Assembly: GCA_047501485.1 (NCBI GenBank) | Contig: JAZDRN010000001.1 | Location: 868,001-932,000 of the forward strand | Origin: Ancrocorticia sp047501485 | GTDB lineage: Bacteria > Actinomycetota > Actinomycetes > Actinomycetales > Actinomycetaceae | DNA: 64,000 bases | Direction: 5' to 3' | In this document: one piece after another, positions 37,998 through 46,490 of the stretch | How the letters are laid out: each line of letters opens with the position of its first letter | How positions within the stretch are numbered: the stretch's first letter is position 1 | Position numbers and translations under genes: made by a program | The notes under the pieces: generated by a model | Database searches by the model: none | What the model was told of the DNA's origin: nothing | What the model saw: the letters and a program-made list of their open reading frames with translations, nothing else

Positions 37998-38459
37998 ATG
38001 CAAGCTAATAGAACTCCGGAGTGGGCCGCAGAGCAACTGGCCCATGCCGCGACTGCAACTTCGGGCCTACAGACCGCCAGTACGCGACGCACTCAGCTCT
38101 ACTTGGGGCTTTGGGCGCTTGCCTCCGCCGCGCTCGTCCTGTGCATCGGTTTGCTCGACAAGGTCTGGGTGATTGCCGCGATGGCGGCGTGGGGCGCCGT
38201 CGTCCTGGCGGGTGTGGTGTGGTCACGACGGTGGGGAGCGATCGCAAAGGGATCGAACGCGCAGATCCGCCGCGGCGCGATCGGATGGGTGGTCGTCTAC
38301 GCCATCGTGATCGCCTGTGGAACCGGCGGCAAGATTGAGAGCCCCTGGTTCTGGATGGCCGGAGCAACGGCAACGGCCGTCCCGCTGCTGGTGGCGGCGC
38401 GGCAATGCACGCGCTGTAATGATGTTCGGCCGCGCTATGAGAAGGAAACGTCAGTATGA
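37998..38459 (+). CDS. Small integral membrane protein paired with a winged-helix regulator
   Basis: The 153-residue protein starts MQANRTPEWAAEQLAHAATAT and has four membrane helices (about 35-55, 57-76, 95-112, 118-135). It ends with CTRCNDVRPRYEKETSV. It resembles the small membrane proteins coded with HTH regulators in actinobacteria and Firmicutes, with no defined function. ATG 37998 is chosen. An ATG at 37983 is also in frame, with GGAAAG 3 bases upstream. The stop overlaps the regulator start by 4 bases (ATGA). Confidence 0.7.
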   Translation: MQANRTPEWAAEQLAHAATATSGLQTASTRRTQLYLGLWALASAALVLCIGLLDKVWVIAAMAAWGAVVLAGVVWSRRWGAIAKGSNAQIRRGAIGWVVVYAIVIACGTGGKIESPWFWMAGATATAVPLLVAARQCTRCNDVRPRYEKETSV

Positions 38460-38797
38460 GCGTGCATCCGCGTCTCGACCTAAAGCCGACGCTCGAATCT
38501 CCCATCAGGCTCTCGATTGTTGCGGCTCTGGCCGGTGTAGAAAAGGCGGACTTCGCCACGATCCGCGATACTATCGCGATCAGTGATTCGGCATTGTCCA
38601 AGCAGCTCACCCAGCTGGAGGAAGCCGGCTATGTCTCGATCGGCAAAGAGAGGGTGGGGCGCCGCACACGCACCTGGTTAGCCTTGACCGTTCCGGGTAA
38701 CGCAGCCTTGCGCTCGCACCTCGATGCTCTGCGGCGGATAGTCGAGTTGTCGGTGGAAAGCGCCGCTACCGTGGATGCTTCGCAGCCGGCAGGTTAG
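38456..38797 (+). CDS. Winged-helix transcriptional regulator (MarR/ArsR-like, HTH_34)
   Basis: The 113-residue protein shows a winged-helix domain: ESPIRLSIVAALAGVEKADFATIRDTIAISDSALSKQLTQLEEAGYVSIGKERVGRRTRTWLALT. Helix 3, SDSALSKQLTQLEEAGYV, is the recognition helix, and VGRRTRTWLALT is the wing. The coupled membrane protein upstream is probably its partner or target. Translation is coupled through an ATGA overlap. Confidence 0.88.
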   Translation: MSVHPRLDLKPTLESPIRLSIVAALAGVEKADFATIRDTIAISDSALSKQLTQLEEAGYVSIGKERVGRRTRTWLALTVPGNAALRSHLDALRRIVELSVESAATVDASQPAG

Positions 38798-38991
38798 CGC
38801 ATTCTCATCTTCGTCCGCCTACACGTTGGGAACTGGGCTGACCGATACGGAGCCGCCGTCGTCCCTCGATTTCCCTTAGGTACGGCTTTCCCGCCCGATG
38901 ACAGCCCAGAGGCCCGATGAAAACTCAGAAAGGGCAGACTGCCGAGACTCCTCCGGGTATCACTCGTCCGCGAATGTGCGAAACTTGAACG

Positions 38992-40524
38992 GTGCGTAAC
39001 CGTTCCGACGGGTCGACCGCTGAACATCCCACGGGAGCTTCGGCAAACGACCTTGACCCGCAGCTCGCTGACCTGCCGAGCCCTCCCGGTGCTTTCCGGC
39101 GGGCATTACGCGAGCATCCCCGGGCAACCGACCGCGCGATCGTGGCACTGTACCTGATCGTCACGTTCCTGATCGCGATCGCGACCAGTATTGTCCAGAA
39201 CCCGGGGGATCAGCATCTCGAACTGGTCCTGCCCGATTACCTGCACTTCCCGAAGATCCTGCTGTTTCTTCTCATTGTGATCACCGGTGCCATAGCGCTC
39301 CTTGTGCGGCGGAGTCACCCCATGGGGAGTCTCGTCGCGGCACTCCTCGCCTCGATCATCACGCCGGACGATATGGCCCCGACGGCCACCCTCACCCTCA
39401 CCATCGCCTTCCTGCTCTATTCCGTCCCCATCTACCGTTCGGCACGCGCGGGATGGATCGGTTATCTGCTCACGGTCCTTGCACTGATCCCATCCGGAAT
39501 CGTCAGCATCCAAATTGAGGACCAGGCTGTGCTCGACGGCGGCGCCATTGCCGCGCTCATCACGCTGGCATTGCTCATGATGGTGCCCGTCGCCCTGGGG
39601 ATCAACTCGGGCAACAGGCGCCGGTACACCGAGGCCATCATCGACCGCGCCCACCAGCTGGCCCGCGAACGCGATCAGCTGGCCCGCCTCGCCGTCGCCG
39701 AGGAGCGTACTCGGATCGCCCGAGAAATGCACGACATCGTCGCCCACTCCGTCTCCGTGATGGTCACTCTCTCGGAGGGGGCGGCGCGGGCGGCCACGAT
39801 ACAACCGGACGAAGCGGTCAAGGCCATGCAGCAAAGCGCCGAGACTGGGCGTGCCGCGCTGACGGAGATGCGGCGGCTCATCGGCGTCTTGCGGGAGCCC
39901 GGTGCCGGTTCTACCAGCTCGCCGTCCGCGGAACTGGCGCCGATGCCGGGCACGGAAGATCTACCCGAACTCATCAAGGGATTCCGCGCCGCCGGTCTCA
40001 CTGTTGATCTGACGCTTAAGGGACGGGCCCCTGGCATCGAGTCCGGTGGTGCCCAAGGCCGCGACCTCACCGTCTATCGCACGGTGCAGGAGGCGTTGAC
40101 CAACGCCCTGCGATATGCGGGCGCGGGAACGAACGTCAGTGTGCTCATCGACCAGAACGAGGAACGCACCCGAATCCGGGTGGACGACGACGGCGGCACG
40201 CCCGGCCATGACCATCCCATGACCGGGCTCGGATCCGGCCAGGGGCTGGTTGGACTCGCCGAGAGACTCCGGGTCTTCGGAGGTTCGCTCGAATATGGAC
40301 CGCGTAAAACCGGTGGATGGTACGTGGAAGCGACTTTGCCATTGGACGAAGACCTTGGACGAGTGGGTGTGGACCGTGGCCGAACCGAGGGCATCGGTGG
40401 GCAGGCAGTGGGAGACTCCGCGCAGTCAGGCGGGGGATCGGAGCGAGCAATCGGATTACCGAAGCAAGCGGTCGGAGAACCGGAGCGAGCAGTCGGAGAA
40501 CCGGAGCGAGCAGATGGAGAGTGA
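38992..40524 (+). CDS. Sensor histidine kinase (NarL/LuxR class, HisKA_3)
   Basis: The 510-residue protein has several N-terminal membrane helices (about residues 45-205), a dimerisation helix with phospho-acceptor EERTRIAREMHDIVAHSVSVM (His near 247), and an HATPase_c domain ending VDDDGGTPGHD, GSGQGLVGLAERLRVFGGSLE. GTG 38992 is used. The C-terminus carries four near-repeats of seven residues (GEPERAV type), which lie over the start region of the response regulator. It should sense an envelope signal and phosphorylate the next gene product. The ABC transporter that follows is the likely output. Confidence 0.9.
   Translation: MRNRSDGSTAEHPTGASANDLDPQLADLPSPPGAFRRALREHPRATDRAIVALYLIVTFLIAIATSIVQNPGDQHLELVLPDYLHFPKILLFLLIVITGAIALLVRRSHPMGSLVAALLASIITPDDMAPTATLTLTIAFLLYSVPIYRSARAGWIGYLLTVLALIPSGIVSIQIEDQAVLDGGAIAALITLALLMMVPVALGINSGNRRRYTEAIIDRAHQLARERDQLARLAVAEERTRIAREMHDIVAHSVSVMVTLSEGAARAATIQPDEAVKAMQQSAETGRAALTEMRRLIGVLREPGAGSTSSPSAELAPMPGTEDLPELIKGFRAAGLTVDLTLKGRAPGIESGGAQGRDLTVYRTVQEALTNALRYAGAGTNVSVLIDQNEERTRIRVDDDGGTPGHDHPMTGLGSGQGLVGLAERLRVFGGSLEYGPRKTGGWYVEATLPLDEDLGRVGVDRGRTEGIGGQAVGDSAQSGGGSERAIGLPKQAVGEPERAVGEPERADGE
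40438..40521 (+). repeat. 21-bp tandem repeat at the kinase C-terminus
   Basis: Four 7-codon units read SERAIGL, PKQAVGE, PERAVGE and PERADGE, ending immediately before the TGA. The last copies include the GGAGAG that serves the response regulator start at 40526. Copy-number change would keep the frame and alter only the tail length. Confidence 0.85.
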
Positions 40525-40525
40525 A

Positions 40526-41389
40526 ATGACTGGCGCGATACGTGTGCTTTTGGTGGATGATCAGGATTTGATCAGAACCGGTTTCCGTCTTCTCCTGCTT
40601 GGCGAAGCGGACATCTCCGTGGTCGGCGAGGCCCGTGACGGGCGTGGCGCCCTCGATCTGCTGGCGGACCTCAAGGGAGAGTGCGACGTGGTGCTTATGG
40701 ACGTCCGCATGCCGCGTATGAACGGTATTGAAGCCACGGAGCGGATCGTGGCCGAGTACCCCGATATGCGCGTCCTAGTCCTCACAACGTTCGACCTCGA
40801 TGAATACGCTCAGGCGGCGATCCGTGCCGGTGCAAGCGGGTTTCTGCTCAAGGATGCTCGGCCCACCGAGCTCGTCGATGCGATCCAGCGCGTCTTCGCC
40901 GGCGATGCCGTCATGGCACCCTCGATGATGAAGCGGATGATCGAGCAGATGCGGAGGACCGGGAATCTGGATGTTTCGACGCCGATTTCCGATGGTGTCT
41001 TAGCGCCGAATAGTTCCGCAAGGGGAGCGAGCGGAGTGAGCGGCACGCACCTTGAGGGGCGTATCGAGAACATTGGGGGAGCCGAGGCGGGAAGCCCGAT
41101 AGTGAACCCCGAAGATTCCTTGCGCAAAGCTGGACCCGGACTTGCCACGGCCGGATCCCCCGCGCCAGAGGCGACCGCAACGCAATGTTCGAAGAGGCTG
41201 AGCGTCCTGACCGAGCGCGAACGGGAGGTGCTTCGGCTGATCGCCGAAGGCCTGAACAATGCGGAGATCAGCGCCCACCTCTTCCTCTCCGAGTCGACCG
41301 TGAAAACCCACGTGGGCCGCATCCTGTTCAAGCTGGAGCTGCGGGATCGAATCCACGCCGTCATCCTGGCCAAGGAGCTGGGACTCTAG
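40526..41389 (+). CDS. LuxR/NarL-family response regulator
   Basis: The 287-residue protein has an N-terminal receiver domain (VLLVDDQDLIRTGF with acidic Asp11/12, phospho-acceptor VVLMDVRMP at about Asp59, and FLLKDA with the conserved Lys). A long unstructured linker of about 75 residues (VLAPNSSARGASGVSG, rich in Gly/Ser/Ala) precedes a LuxR HTH (LTEREREVLRLIAEGLNNAEISAHLFLSESTVKTHVGRIL). Most family members have much shorter linkers. ATG 40526 is chosen with GGAG 6 bases before it. It starts 1 base after the kinase stop. It should control the downstream ABC transporter. Confidence 0.9.
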   Translation: MTGAIRVLLVDDQDLIRTGFRLLLLGEADISVVGEARDGRGALDLLADLKGECDVVLMDVRMPRMNGIEATERIVAEYPDMRVLVLTTFDLDEYAQAAIRAGASGFLLKDARPTELVDAIQRVFAGDAVMAPSMMKRMIEQMRRTGNLDVSTPISDGVLAPNSSARGASGVSGTHLEGRIENIGGAEAGSPIVNPEDSLRKAGPGLATAGSPAPEATATQCSKRLSVLTEREREVLRLIAEGLNNAEISAHLFLSESTVKTHVGRILFKLELRDRIHAVILAKELGL

Positions 41390-41486
41390 ATATCTCCCAC
41401 GAAGCGGCTGCTACGGTCCGGAGCAGCGAGATCTGAAGGTCTTTCTGGGGCATCGGAGTCTTTTTTGGGGCTTCGGATTTCTCGGC

Positions 41487-41540
41487 GGGCACTGAGCGTT
41501 GGGCACTGCCAATAAAGGCACAGCACAATGCTCAGTGCCC
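41487..41540. promoter_or_regulatory. Nested hairpin in the leader of the ABC transporter
   Basis: GGGCACTGAGC (41487-41497) and GCTCAGTGCCC (41530-41540) form a perfect 11-bp outer stem. An inner stem TGCC/GGCA (41507-41520) closes on AATAAA. A T-run (TTTTTT, 41461-41466) and repeated GGGGCTTCGG/GGGGCATCGG lie just upstream. It lies in the 309-base gap between response regulator and transporter and could be a terminator/attenuator or a protein site. The rest of the gap (41390-41698) shows no gene. Confidence 0.5.
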
Positions 41541-41698
41541 ACGTGGCCCACGAACATCGTGGTACCCAGGTACTACGACGCTCAGGGGAGCGATTTCGTG
41601 TGGTACCAGAGGTCGGCACCGGCGTCCGACGCGCGATTAGGGGTCCTGGCAGCACACTCGAAGTAGCAACAAAGCAATCTTCGAGTGAGGACAGAACA

Positions 41699-42643
41699 AT
41701 GATCAAGGCACGAGGCCTCAGCAAGCACTACGGAAACAAGGTCGCCCTCGACAACGTCTCCTTCGACATCGAACCCGGCCTTGTCACCGGCTTCCTCGGC
41801 CCTAACGGCGCTGGCAAATCGACCTCTATGCGGTTGATGGTAGGGCTGGACAGGCCCACCTCGGGAACCGTCACCATCGGAGGAAAGCGCTACATCGAGC
41901 AGTCCGCCCCGATGGCAGAGGTCGGAGCGCTTCTCGATGCCAAGGGGGTCCATCCCGGTCGAACCGCGCGTAGCCACCTGCGTGCTCTCGCGGCGACCCA
42001 CGGTATCGGGGCTGGGAGAGTCAATGAGGTTCTGGAGATGACGGGCTTGACCGAGGTCGCGAATAAGCGGGTCGGAGGCTTCTCACTCGGTATGGGGCAG
42101 CGACTCGGTATCGCGGCGGCTCTGCTTGGCGATCCCCAGGTCCTCATTCTCGATGAGCCTGTCAATGGCTTGGATCCCGACGGCGTCATCTGGGTGCGCA
42201 ACCTCGTAAGATCCCAGGCGGCGGAGGGGAAAACGGTTCTTCTCTCCAGCCACCTGATGAGTGAGATGGCGCAAACCGCCGATCACGTGATCGTGCTGGG
42301 GCGAGGCAAAGTGGTGGCCGACGCTCCGATCGCGGACCTGCTGGCCGGTGGTGCGCCTCGTGTGCGCGTCGCCAGTCCGGATGCCGCGCAACTCATCCGT
42401 GAGCTTCGCAGCAAGGCCGTTCTCAATGGGTCGGGCGACGAGTTGGTTATCGACGCCGAATCCAACACCTCCTTCGTGGTGCGCGGGGTCGAATCCGCCG
42501 AGATCGGTCAACTCTGCGCTCGCAACGGGATCGCGCTGGAGGAACTGACCCCCATCACCGATTCGCTGGAGGACGCATACATGGCGCTCACCCGCGACCA
42601 GGTCGAATACCGCACGACTGAGAGGGCCGGCGTCGGCGCTTGA
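41699..42643 (+). CDS. ABC transporter ATP-binding protein (ABC-2 type, drug/peptide export)
   Basis: The 314-residue protein shows Walker A FLGPNGAGKSTSMRLM, the signature FSLGMGQRLGIAAALL (SLGMGQR in place of LSGGQ, as in bacitracin/lantibiotic-type exporters), and Walker B PQVLILDEPVNGLDPDG. The C-terminal 90 residues are the substrate-linked extension of this subfamily. ATG 41699 follows GAGGA at 8 bases. It pairs with the permease at 42924 and stands behind a two-component system, a common layout for antimicrobial peptide response. Confidence 0.92.
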   Translation: MIKARGLSKHYGNKVALDNVSFDIEPGLVTGFLGPNGAGKSTSMRLMVGLDRPTSGTVTIGGKRYIEQSAPMAEVGALLDAKGVHPGRTARSHLRALAATHGIGAGRVNEVLEMTGLTEVANKRVGGFSLGMGQRLGIAAALLGDPQVLILDEPVNGLDPDGVIWVRNLVRSQAAEGKTVLLSSHLMSEMAQTADHVIVLGRGKVVADAPIADLLAGGAPRVRVASPDAAQLIRELRSKAVLNGSGDELVIDAESNTSFVVRGVESAEIGQLCARNGIALEELTPITDSLEDAYMALTRDQVEYRTTERAGVGA

Positions 42644-42810
42644 GACCGATCAGGCCTGCAATGTCCGAGGCCGAACAGCCCGGACCATGCATGAGACCAA
42701 GCAGCCCAAGCCAATCGCTACCGGCACCGACCGGCACGGAATCCCTACAGTTGCCCGCACCGCCGATGGCCGTCTCGGCCTCGCGGTACCTACCTTTCCC
42801 CGCTGTTTCG

Positions 42811-42901
42811 AACCAGCTCCAGACTCCGAGAACCAGCTCGGCACAGCCCGAACGAGCTCGTAACAGCCCGAACCAGCTCCATACAGCCCGAACCAGCTTC
42901 G
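42811..42901. repeat. 20-bp tandem repeat between ATPase and permease genes
   Basis: Four and a half units of 20 bp start AACCAGCTCC or AACGAGCTCG and end CAGCCCG. They lie in the 280-base untranslated gap inside the transporter operon. No gene is supported there. Each unit contains the palindromic core GAGCTC or CAGCTC. A role in mRNA processing or translation of the permease is possible but not shown. Confidence 0.85.
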
Positions 42902-42923
42902 CCTCCCCAAAGGACTGAGAAAA

Positions 42924-43883
42924 ATGCCCATCACAGCTACGAACACGACCGCTCCAGCATCCGCAACAACGCCTGCAAACCTCCCGGTCTCCACATCCAC
43001 GAACTCCTCGAAAGTCGCCCGTTCGCATTCCGTGGAGCTCAAGAATCCGCGGCTCACCCTGCCGGGTGTGATCCGCTCCGAATGGATCAAGGCGCTCTCC
43101 CTCCGCTCGATCCGTTGGACCATCGCGACATCGATCGTGTTGGGAATCGGCATGAGCCTGGTGATGGGGTTTGCCATCCGAGACCTCGCCGGATCCCTCT
43201 TGCAGGAGGGGTTCATTGAGTACCTGCTGACGGTGACCGGATTCCCGGCAACCTTCCTTTCGCTGGTGTTCGGTGTACTGGGAGTCTTCGTGTTCTCCAA
43301 CGAATACGCTTCCGGCATGATCCTCTCCACGCTGACCGCTGCGCCGCGGCGTGGAATGGTCATGACGGCCAAGGCGATCGTCCTCACGGCGATTTCGGCC
43401 CTCGTCGCTCTGGTCGTCGTTGCGGGGGCGGCGGTGATCGCTCTCGTGCTGGTCCCCGGTGTGGATGGGGTTCTCATGGAGACCCAGGCCCTGACAGGAA
43501 TGCTGGGGACCATCCTTTTCCTCGTGGCCGTCTCGCTCCTCTCCTTCGCGATTGCGGGGATCGTGCGTAGTACCGCCGGTGCCATCACGATCGTGGTGGG
43601 AATCCTGCTGCTCGTTCCGATGATTCTGCAGATAGTCTCCGGACTGGTCGATTGGTCCTGGGTGGTGACGGTACAGAACTACCTCCCCATGACCCTCGGT
43701 TCTACCCTGGGCAACGGCCTCACCGACCCGGGCATGGTGTCCCTGCGGGTGGAGATGGAGCAGGCCGGTACCGGCTACGGCGCGGTGCCGGGCTACTGGG
43801 AGGCTGCCGCCGCCCTGGCGGCCTGGGTTGTGATCCCCATGCTTGCCGCCGTCAAGCTGTTCTTCGCCCGAGACGCCAAGTAA
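42924..43883 (+). CDS. ABC-2 type permease
   Basis: The 319-residue protein has a Thr/Ala/Ser-rich N-terminus of about 45 residues, then RSEWIKALSLRSIRWTIATSIVLGIGMSL, the typical start of ABC-2 permeases (first helix about 60-82). Helices follow near 105-130, 145-180, 195-220, 225-250 and 290-312. ATG 42924 is preceded by AAGGACTGAGAAAA. It is the membrane partner of the ATPase at 41699-42643. Confidence 0.9.
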   Translation: MPITATNTTAPASATTPANLPVSTSTNSSKVARSHSVELKNPRLTLPGVIRSEWIKALSLRSIRWTIATSIVLGIGMSLVMGFAIRDLAGSLLQEGFIEYLLTVTGFPATFLSLVFGVLGVFVFSNEYASGMILSTLTAAPRRGMVMTAKAIVLTAISALVALVVVAGAAVIALVLVPGVDGVLMETQALTGMLGTILFLVAVSLLSFAIAGIVRSTAGAITIVVGILLLVPMILQIVSGLVDWSWVVTVQNYLPMTLGSTLGNGLTDPGMVSLRVEMEQAGTGYGAVPGYWEAAAALAAWVVIPMLAAVKLFFARDAK

Positions 43884-43930
43884 CGCAGGAAAAGAAACGG
43901 AAAAGCGTTCGTCGCAGCGCTCCTGAGCTG

Positions 43931-43976
43931 GGCGGGCCGACCGGGTAATCTCCGGCCGGCCCGCTTCCTGTTTCCC
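43931..43976 (+). terminator. Rho-independent terminator of the two-component/ABC operon
   Basis: GCGGGCCGACCGG (43932-43944) pairs with CCGGCCGGCCCGC (43952-43964) with one mismatch and a 7-base loop. TTCCTGTTT follows. It lies about 50 bases after the permease stop. Confidence 0.8.
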
Positions 43977-44017
43977 AAAGCCACCTCGCGAAGAGCCCGC
44001 CGCTCTAGAATCTGATC

Positions 44018-45517
44018 ATGAGTTCTGACGATGCCGCTCTGCCCAAACTCGATGTCTCCCTATGGCCGGCTTTCGTTGACCGGCTTGTCGAGTTCTCCCC
44101 GGCGGATTGTAGGGAGGCTGTCCTTACCTTGAAGGTGGAGTCAGGATCCTTTTCCCATTGGTCGACCTACGATGGCGAACCCGCGCCCACTGACTTCGAT
44201 GCTCCCGACTTCTTCGACGACGCCTGGGAGCTCGTCGATCCATTGCAGGATGCGTTGGGCGTGCACCAGGCTCTTGTCGTGATCCGGGCCGGCGCCGCGA
44301 TCCAGGATCGCTACGGCGCGCGTGGCCGAGTGGATGCATTCGTTGCCCCCGCTGGCGTCGAGCTTGGGCTCGCGTCCCATCAGGTGTCAGTGATACCGCT
44401 GGTCCCCGGGGCGTTGCCGACCCCCTTCCGATATGTGCCACCGCCCGAGGCGTACGACCGCCCGGTCTCTCCTAAGGCCGATCCGCGCTTGGTGGCGGAG
44501 AGGTTATGGCAGCACGTTCCAGATGCCGTCGGTGCTTCGGAAGAACTGATATCCGCAACCGAAGCGAAGTTGGGTGTTTCCTTGCCCGAGGAGGTCCGGG
44601 CGTTGTATCGCACGGTCGGTTCGGGAGATATCCTGATCTACCCACCTGGCCAGGGCCCCGGCGAGGCTGATGAGAACGACGACGAATCGGCCCCGCTTTT
44701 CTTCCTCGATGTCGTAGCGCTCGACGACGAATATCAGCGCTCCTTCGTGAGCGCCGAGAACAAGTGCCTGAGCTGGCAGTTCGGAGCTGGCGAAGTGGCG
44801 CCTGCCGATCCGGAAGGTCGCGTTGCCCCGGCAGGGTGGTCGCCGGCATGGTTTGTGCTGGGAGGCGATTGGGGTGGTAGCTACCTAGTGGCCGATTTGG
44901 CTCCGGGGCCCAACGGGTACGTTGGGCAGCTGCTGTGGGTGGATCGCGACTGGAACTCGGGCGCGGCCTGGGTGGCCGATTCGCTCGCATCCGCGCTGAG
45001 GGAAGGTAACCCCTATCAGCCGGAACCTGAGCGTCCTGTTGGCGCCATCGTGCGGGTCTGGGACCGTGATCCGATCGCGGCAGGTGAGCTCGGCGTGCGC
45101 GATGTCAGCGATATTCCCGCACAAGCCGAGGTGGTGCACATTCATTTCGGTGGCACCGAGGCAGGCGAGTCCTCACATGCCGATCAGTCCCTGGCAGGTT
45201 CGGTCGCCGCCGCCGCGTCAGAGGGTATCGAGCGCCTGGCTGATCTACCGGGCTTGCGCACTCTTATGTGGGCGCCGGCCGTCCTCGCCGAGCACCCGGG
45301 GTACGTGGACACCCTCGGTGCGCTCCGGCATCTGGAATACCTGGAGATCCCGCTGGCGGACTGGAGAAGCCTGCTGGCGGCGGGCAGGGTACCTTCGTCG
45401 CTCTTGGCCGCCGGAGTGACGGATTCGAATGGGCTGGACGGCATCGACGTCGTCAATGATCTTCTGGCTTTGTACGGGAGGCAGACGGGGGAGTTGAGCA
45501 CCACCCTCGTGCCGTAG
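44018..45517 (+). CDS. SMI1/KNR4-family domain protein
   Basis: The 499-residue protein has a SMI1/KNR4 domain in its middle (about 175-320): ATEAKLGVSLPEEVRALYRTVGSGDIL, FFLDVVALDDEYQRSFV, and WFVLGGDWGGSYLVADLAPGPNGYVGQLLW. The first 170 residues and the last 170 residues are not recognised. The C-terminal part HIHFGGTEAG, RLADLPGLRTLMW and LRHLEYLEIPLADW resembles a short leucine-repeat segment. SMI1/KNR4 proteins often act as immunity to polymorphic toxins in bacteria, but no toxin gene is seen beside it. ATG 44018 is used. Confidence 0.8.
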   Translation: MSSDDAALPKLDVSLWPAFVDRLVEFSPADCREAVLTLKVESGSFSHWSTYDGEPAPTDFDAPDFFDDAWELVDPLQDALGVHQALVVIRAGAAIQDRYGARGRVDAFVAPAGVELGLASHQVSVIPLVPGALPTPFRYVPPPEAYDRPVSPKADPRLVAERLWQHVPDAVGASEELISATEAKLGVSLPEEVRALYRTVGSGDILIYPPGQGPGEADENDDESAPLFFLDVVALDDEYQRSFVSAENKCLSWQFGAGEVAPADPEGRVAPAGWSPAWFVLGGDWGGSYLVADLAPGPNGYVGQLLWVDRDWNSGAAWVADSLASALREGNPYQPEPERPVGAIVRVWDRDPIAAGELGVRDVSDIPAQAEVVHIHFGGTEAGESSHADQSLAGSVAAAASEGIERLADLPGLRTLMWAPAVLAEHPGYVDTLGALRHLEYLEIPLADWRSLLAAGRVPSSLLAAGVTDSNGLDGIDVVNDLLALYGRQTGELSTTLVP

Positions 45518-45589
45518 CCATCCGGCCCGTGGCTGCGACCTACCGGCGCACCGCGCCCGCTGGCGCAAGCGCCGCGGCCCCTCGGTCGC

Positions 45590-46279
45590 CTATCGGTGTT
45601 CCTCCGCCAACCATGCCTCCAGGCCGGCGATGGTTGTGTCTACAACGAATCGATAGTAGGTGGAGCGTGCTTTCGCCGCGTCCTCGGGGGCTGAGGCGAA
45701 GGGTGCGACCATCGAACGAATGAGTGCCTCTGCGTTGGGCATATTGTGTACGACGGCTGCGAAGTCCTGCATCATTGCCGCGTGGTCGCGCGGGCCGTCG
45801 GCCTCGTGTTGCCTGCGATCGTCTCCTGCGGCAATGGTCATCATGGTGTTGTTGAGCATGAGCGAGTATGCGAATCCCGAGTATTCGCCGAATCCGGCCC
45901 GCTGCAGCGCTGACATGCCGGTTTCGACGATGGAGACGACGCCCGCAAAGGTCGGGCCATGCATGAGCAGCCACTTCGCTACTCCCGCATAGGTGCACAC
46001 CACGGGCTCCAGGGAGAACAGGAGCTCACGAAACCACTCTTGCCAGTCCAACGAAGGCTCGGGTGAAGGCAGAGTGAGCAGCAGCCGTTCGACCACCCCG
46101 CGGCACAGGAGATCCTTGCCGCCCACATGGTGGTAGATGACCGAGGGGGCGACGTTCAGTCTTTTTGCCAGATCCCGTATGGACCATGAGAAAAGGTGGC
46201 TTTCCTGGGTGAGGTCGACGGCGGCGTCGATGACTCCCTCGGGGGTGAGACCGACGTGAAACGATGTGGATTCTGGCAC
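45590..46279 (-). CDS. TetR/AcrR-family repressor
   Basis: The 229-residue protein has an N-terminal TetR HTH: GVIDAAVDLTQESHLFSWSIRDLAKRLNVAPSVIYHHVGGKDLLCRGVVERLL. GTG 46279 has AAGGGAG 4-5 bases upstream on the minus strand. The C-terminal part resembles TetR_C domains of the type that binds small ligands. It is divergent from the exporter/importer operon. A palindrome of TetR type sits in the opposing promoter, so direct repression of that operon is very likely. The ligand is unknown. Confidence 0.92.
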   Translation of the reverse strand: MPESTSFHVGLTPEGVIDAAVDLTQESHLFSWSIRDLAKRLNVAPSVIYHHVGGKDLLCRGVVERLLLTLPSPEPSLDWQEWFRELLFSLEPVVCTYAGVAKWLLMHGPTFAGVVSIVETGMSALQRAGFGEYSGFAYSLMLNNTMMTIAAGDDRRQHEADGPRDHAAMMQDFAAVVHNMPNAEALIRSMVAPFASAPEDAAKARSTYYRFVVDTTIAGLEAWLAEEHR

Positions 46280-46381
46280 TGGGCTCCCTTCTCGTCAGCG
46301 TCTGGAGGCTTGAAGGAGTCTATCTCACGAAGCGGAGCGGTATTTACGTAACAAAAACCTTGCGTATAAGCTGACCTCGAT

Positions 46382-46410
46382 TTGGATTAGAACACTGTTC
46401 TAGGTATAGT
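46382..46410 (+). promoter_or_regulatory. Promoter with TetR operator in the spacer
   Basis: TTGGAT (46382-46387) and TATAGT (46405-46410) are 17 bases apart. The perfect palindrome TAGAACACTGTTCTA fills 46388-46402, exactly between the two boxes. This sequence form is typical of TetR-family operators. Binding there would block RNA polymerase. Confidence 0.75.
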
Positions 46411-46426
46411 TGAGAATTGTTCTCAA
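46410..46426 (+). promoter_or_regulatory. Second perfect palindrome at the transcription start
   Basis: TTGAGAATTGTTCTCAA is a 7-3-7 palindrome that would cover the transcription start of the operon. It is related in sequence to the upstream operator by its TTCTC/GAGAA arms (against GAACA/TGTTC), so it may bind the same TetR protein or a different repressor. Confidence 0.6.
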
Positions 46427-46490
46427 TACAGGCCGGCATGTCCACATGCCTTCTGACATGGGCTTTAGCCCAGCTGAAAGGTGCGCGGAC

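Noticed and set aside
42650..43588. Minus-strand frame of 312 codons and plus-strand frame 42640-42918
   Set aside because: They read through the 20-bp tandem repeat and the permease gene in wrong frames. No ribosome site or family was seen.
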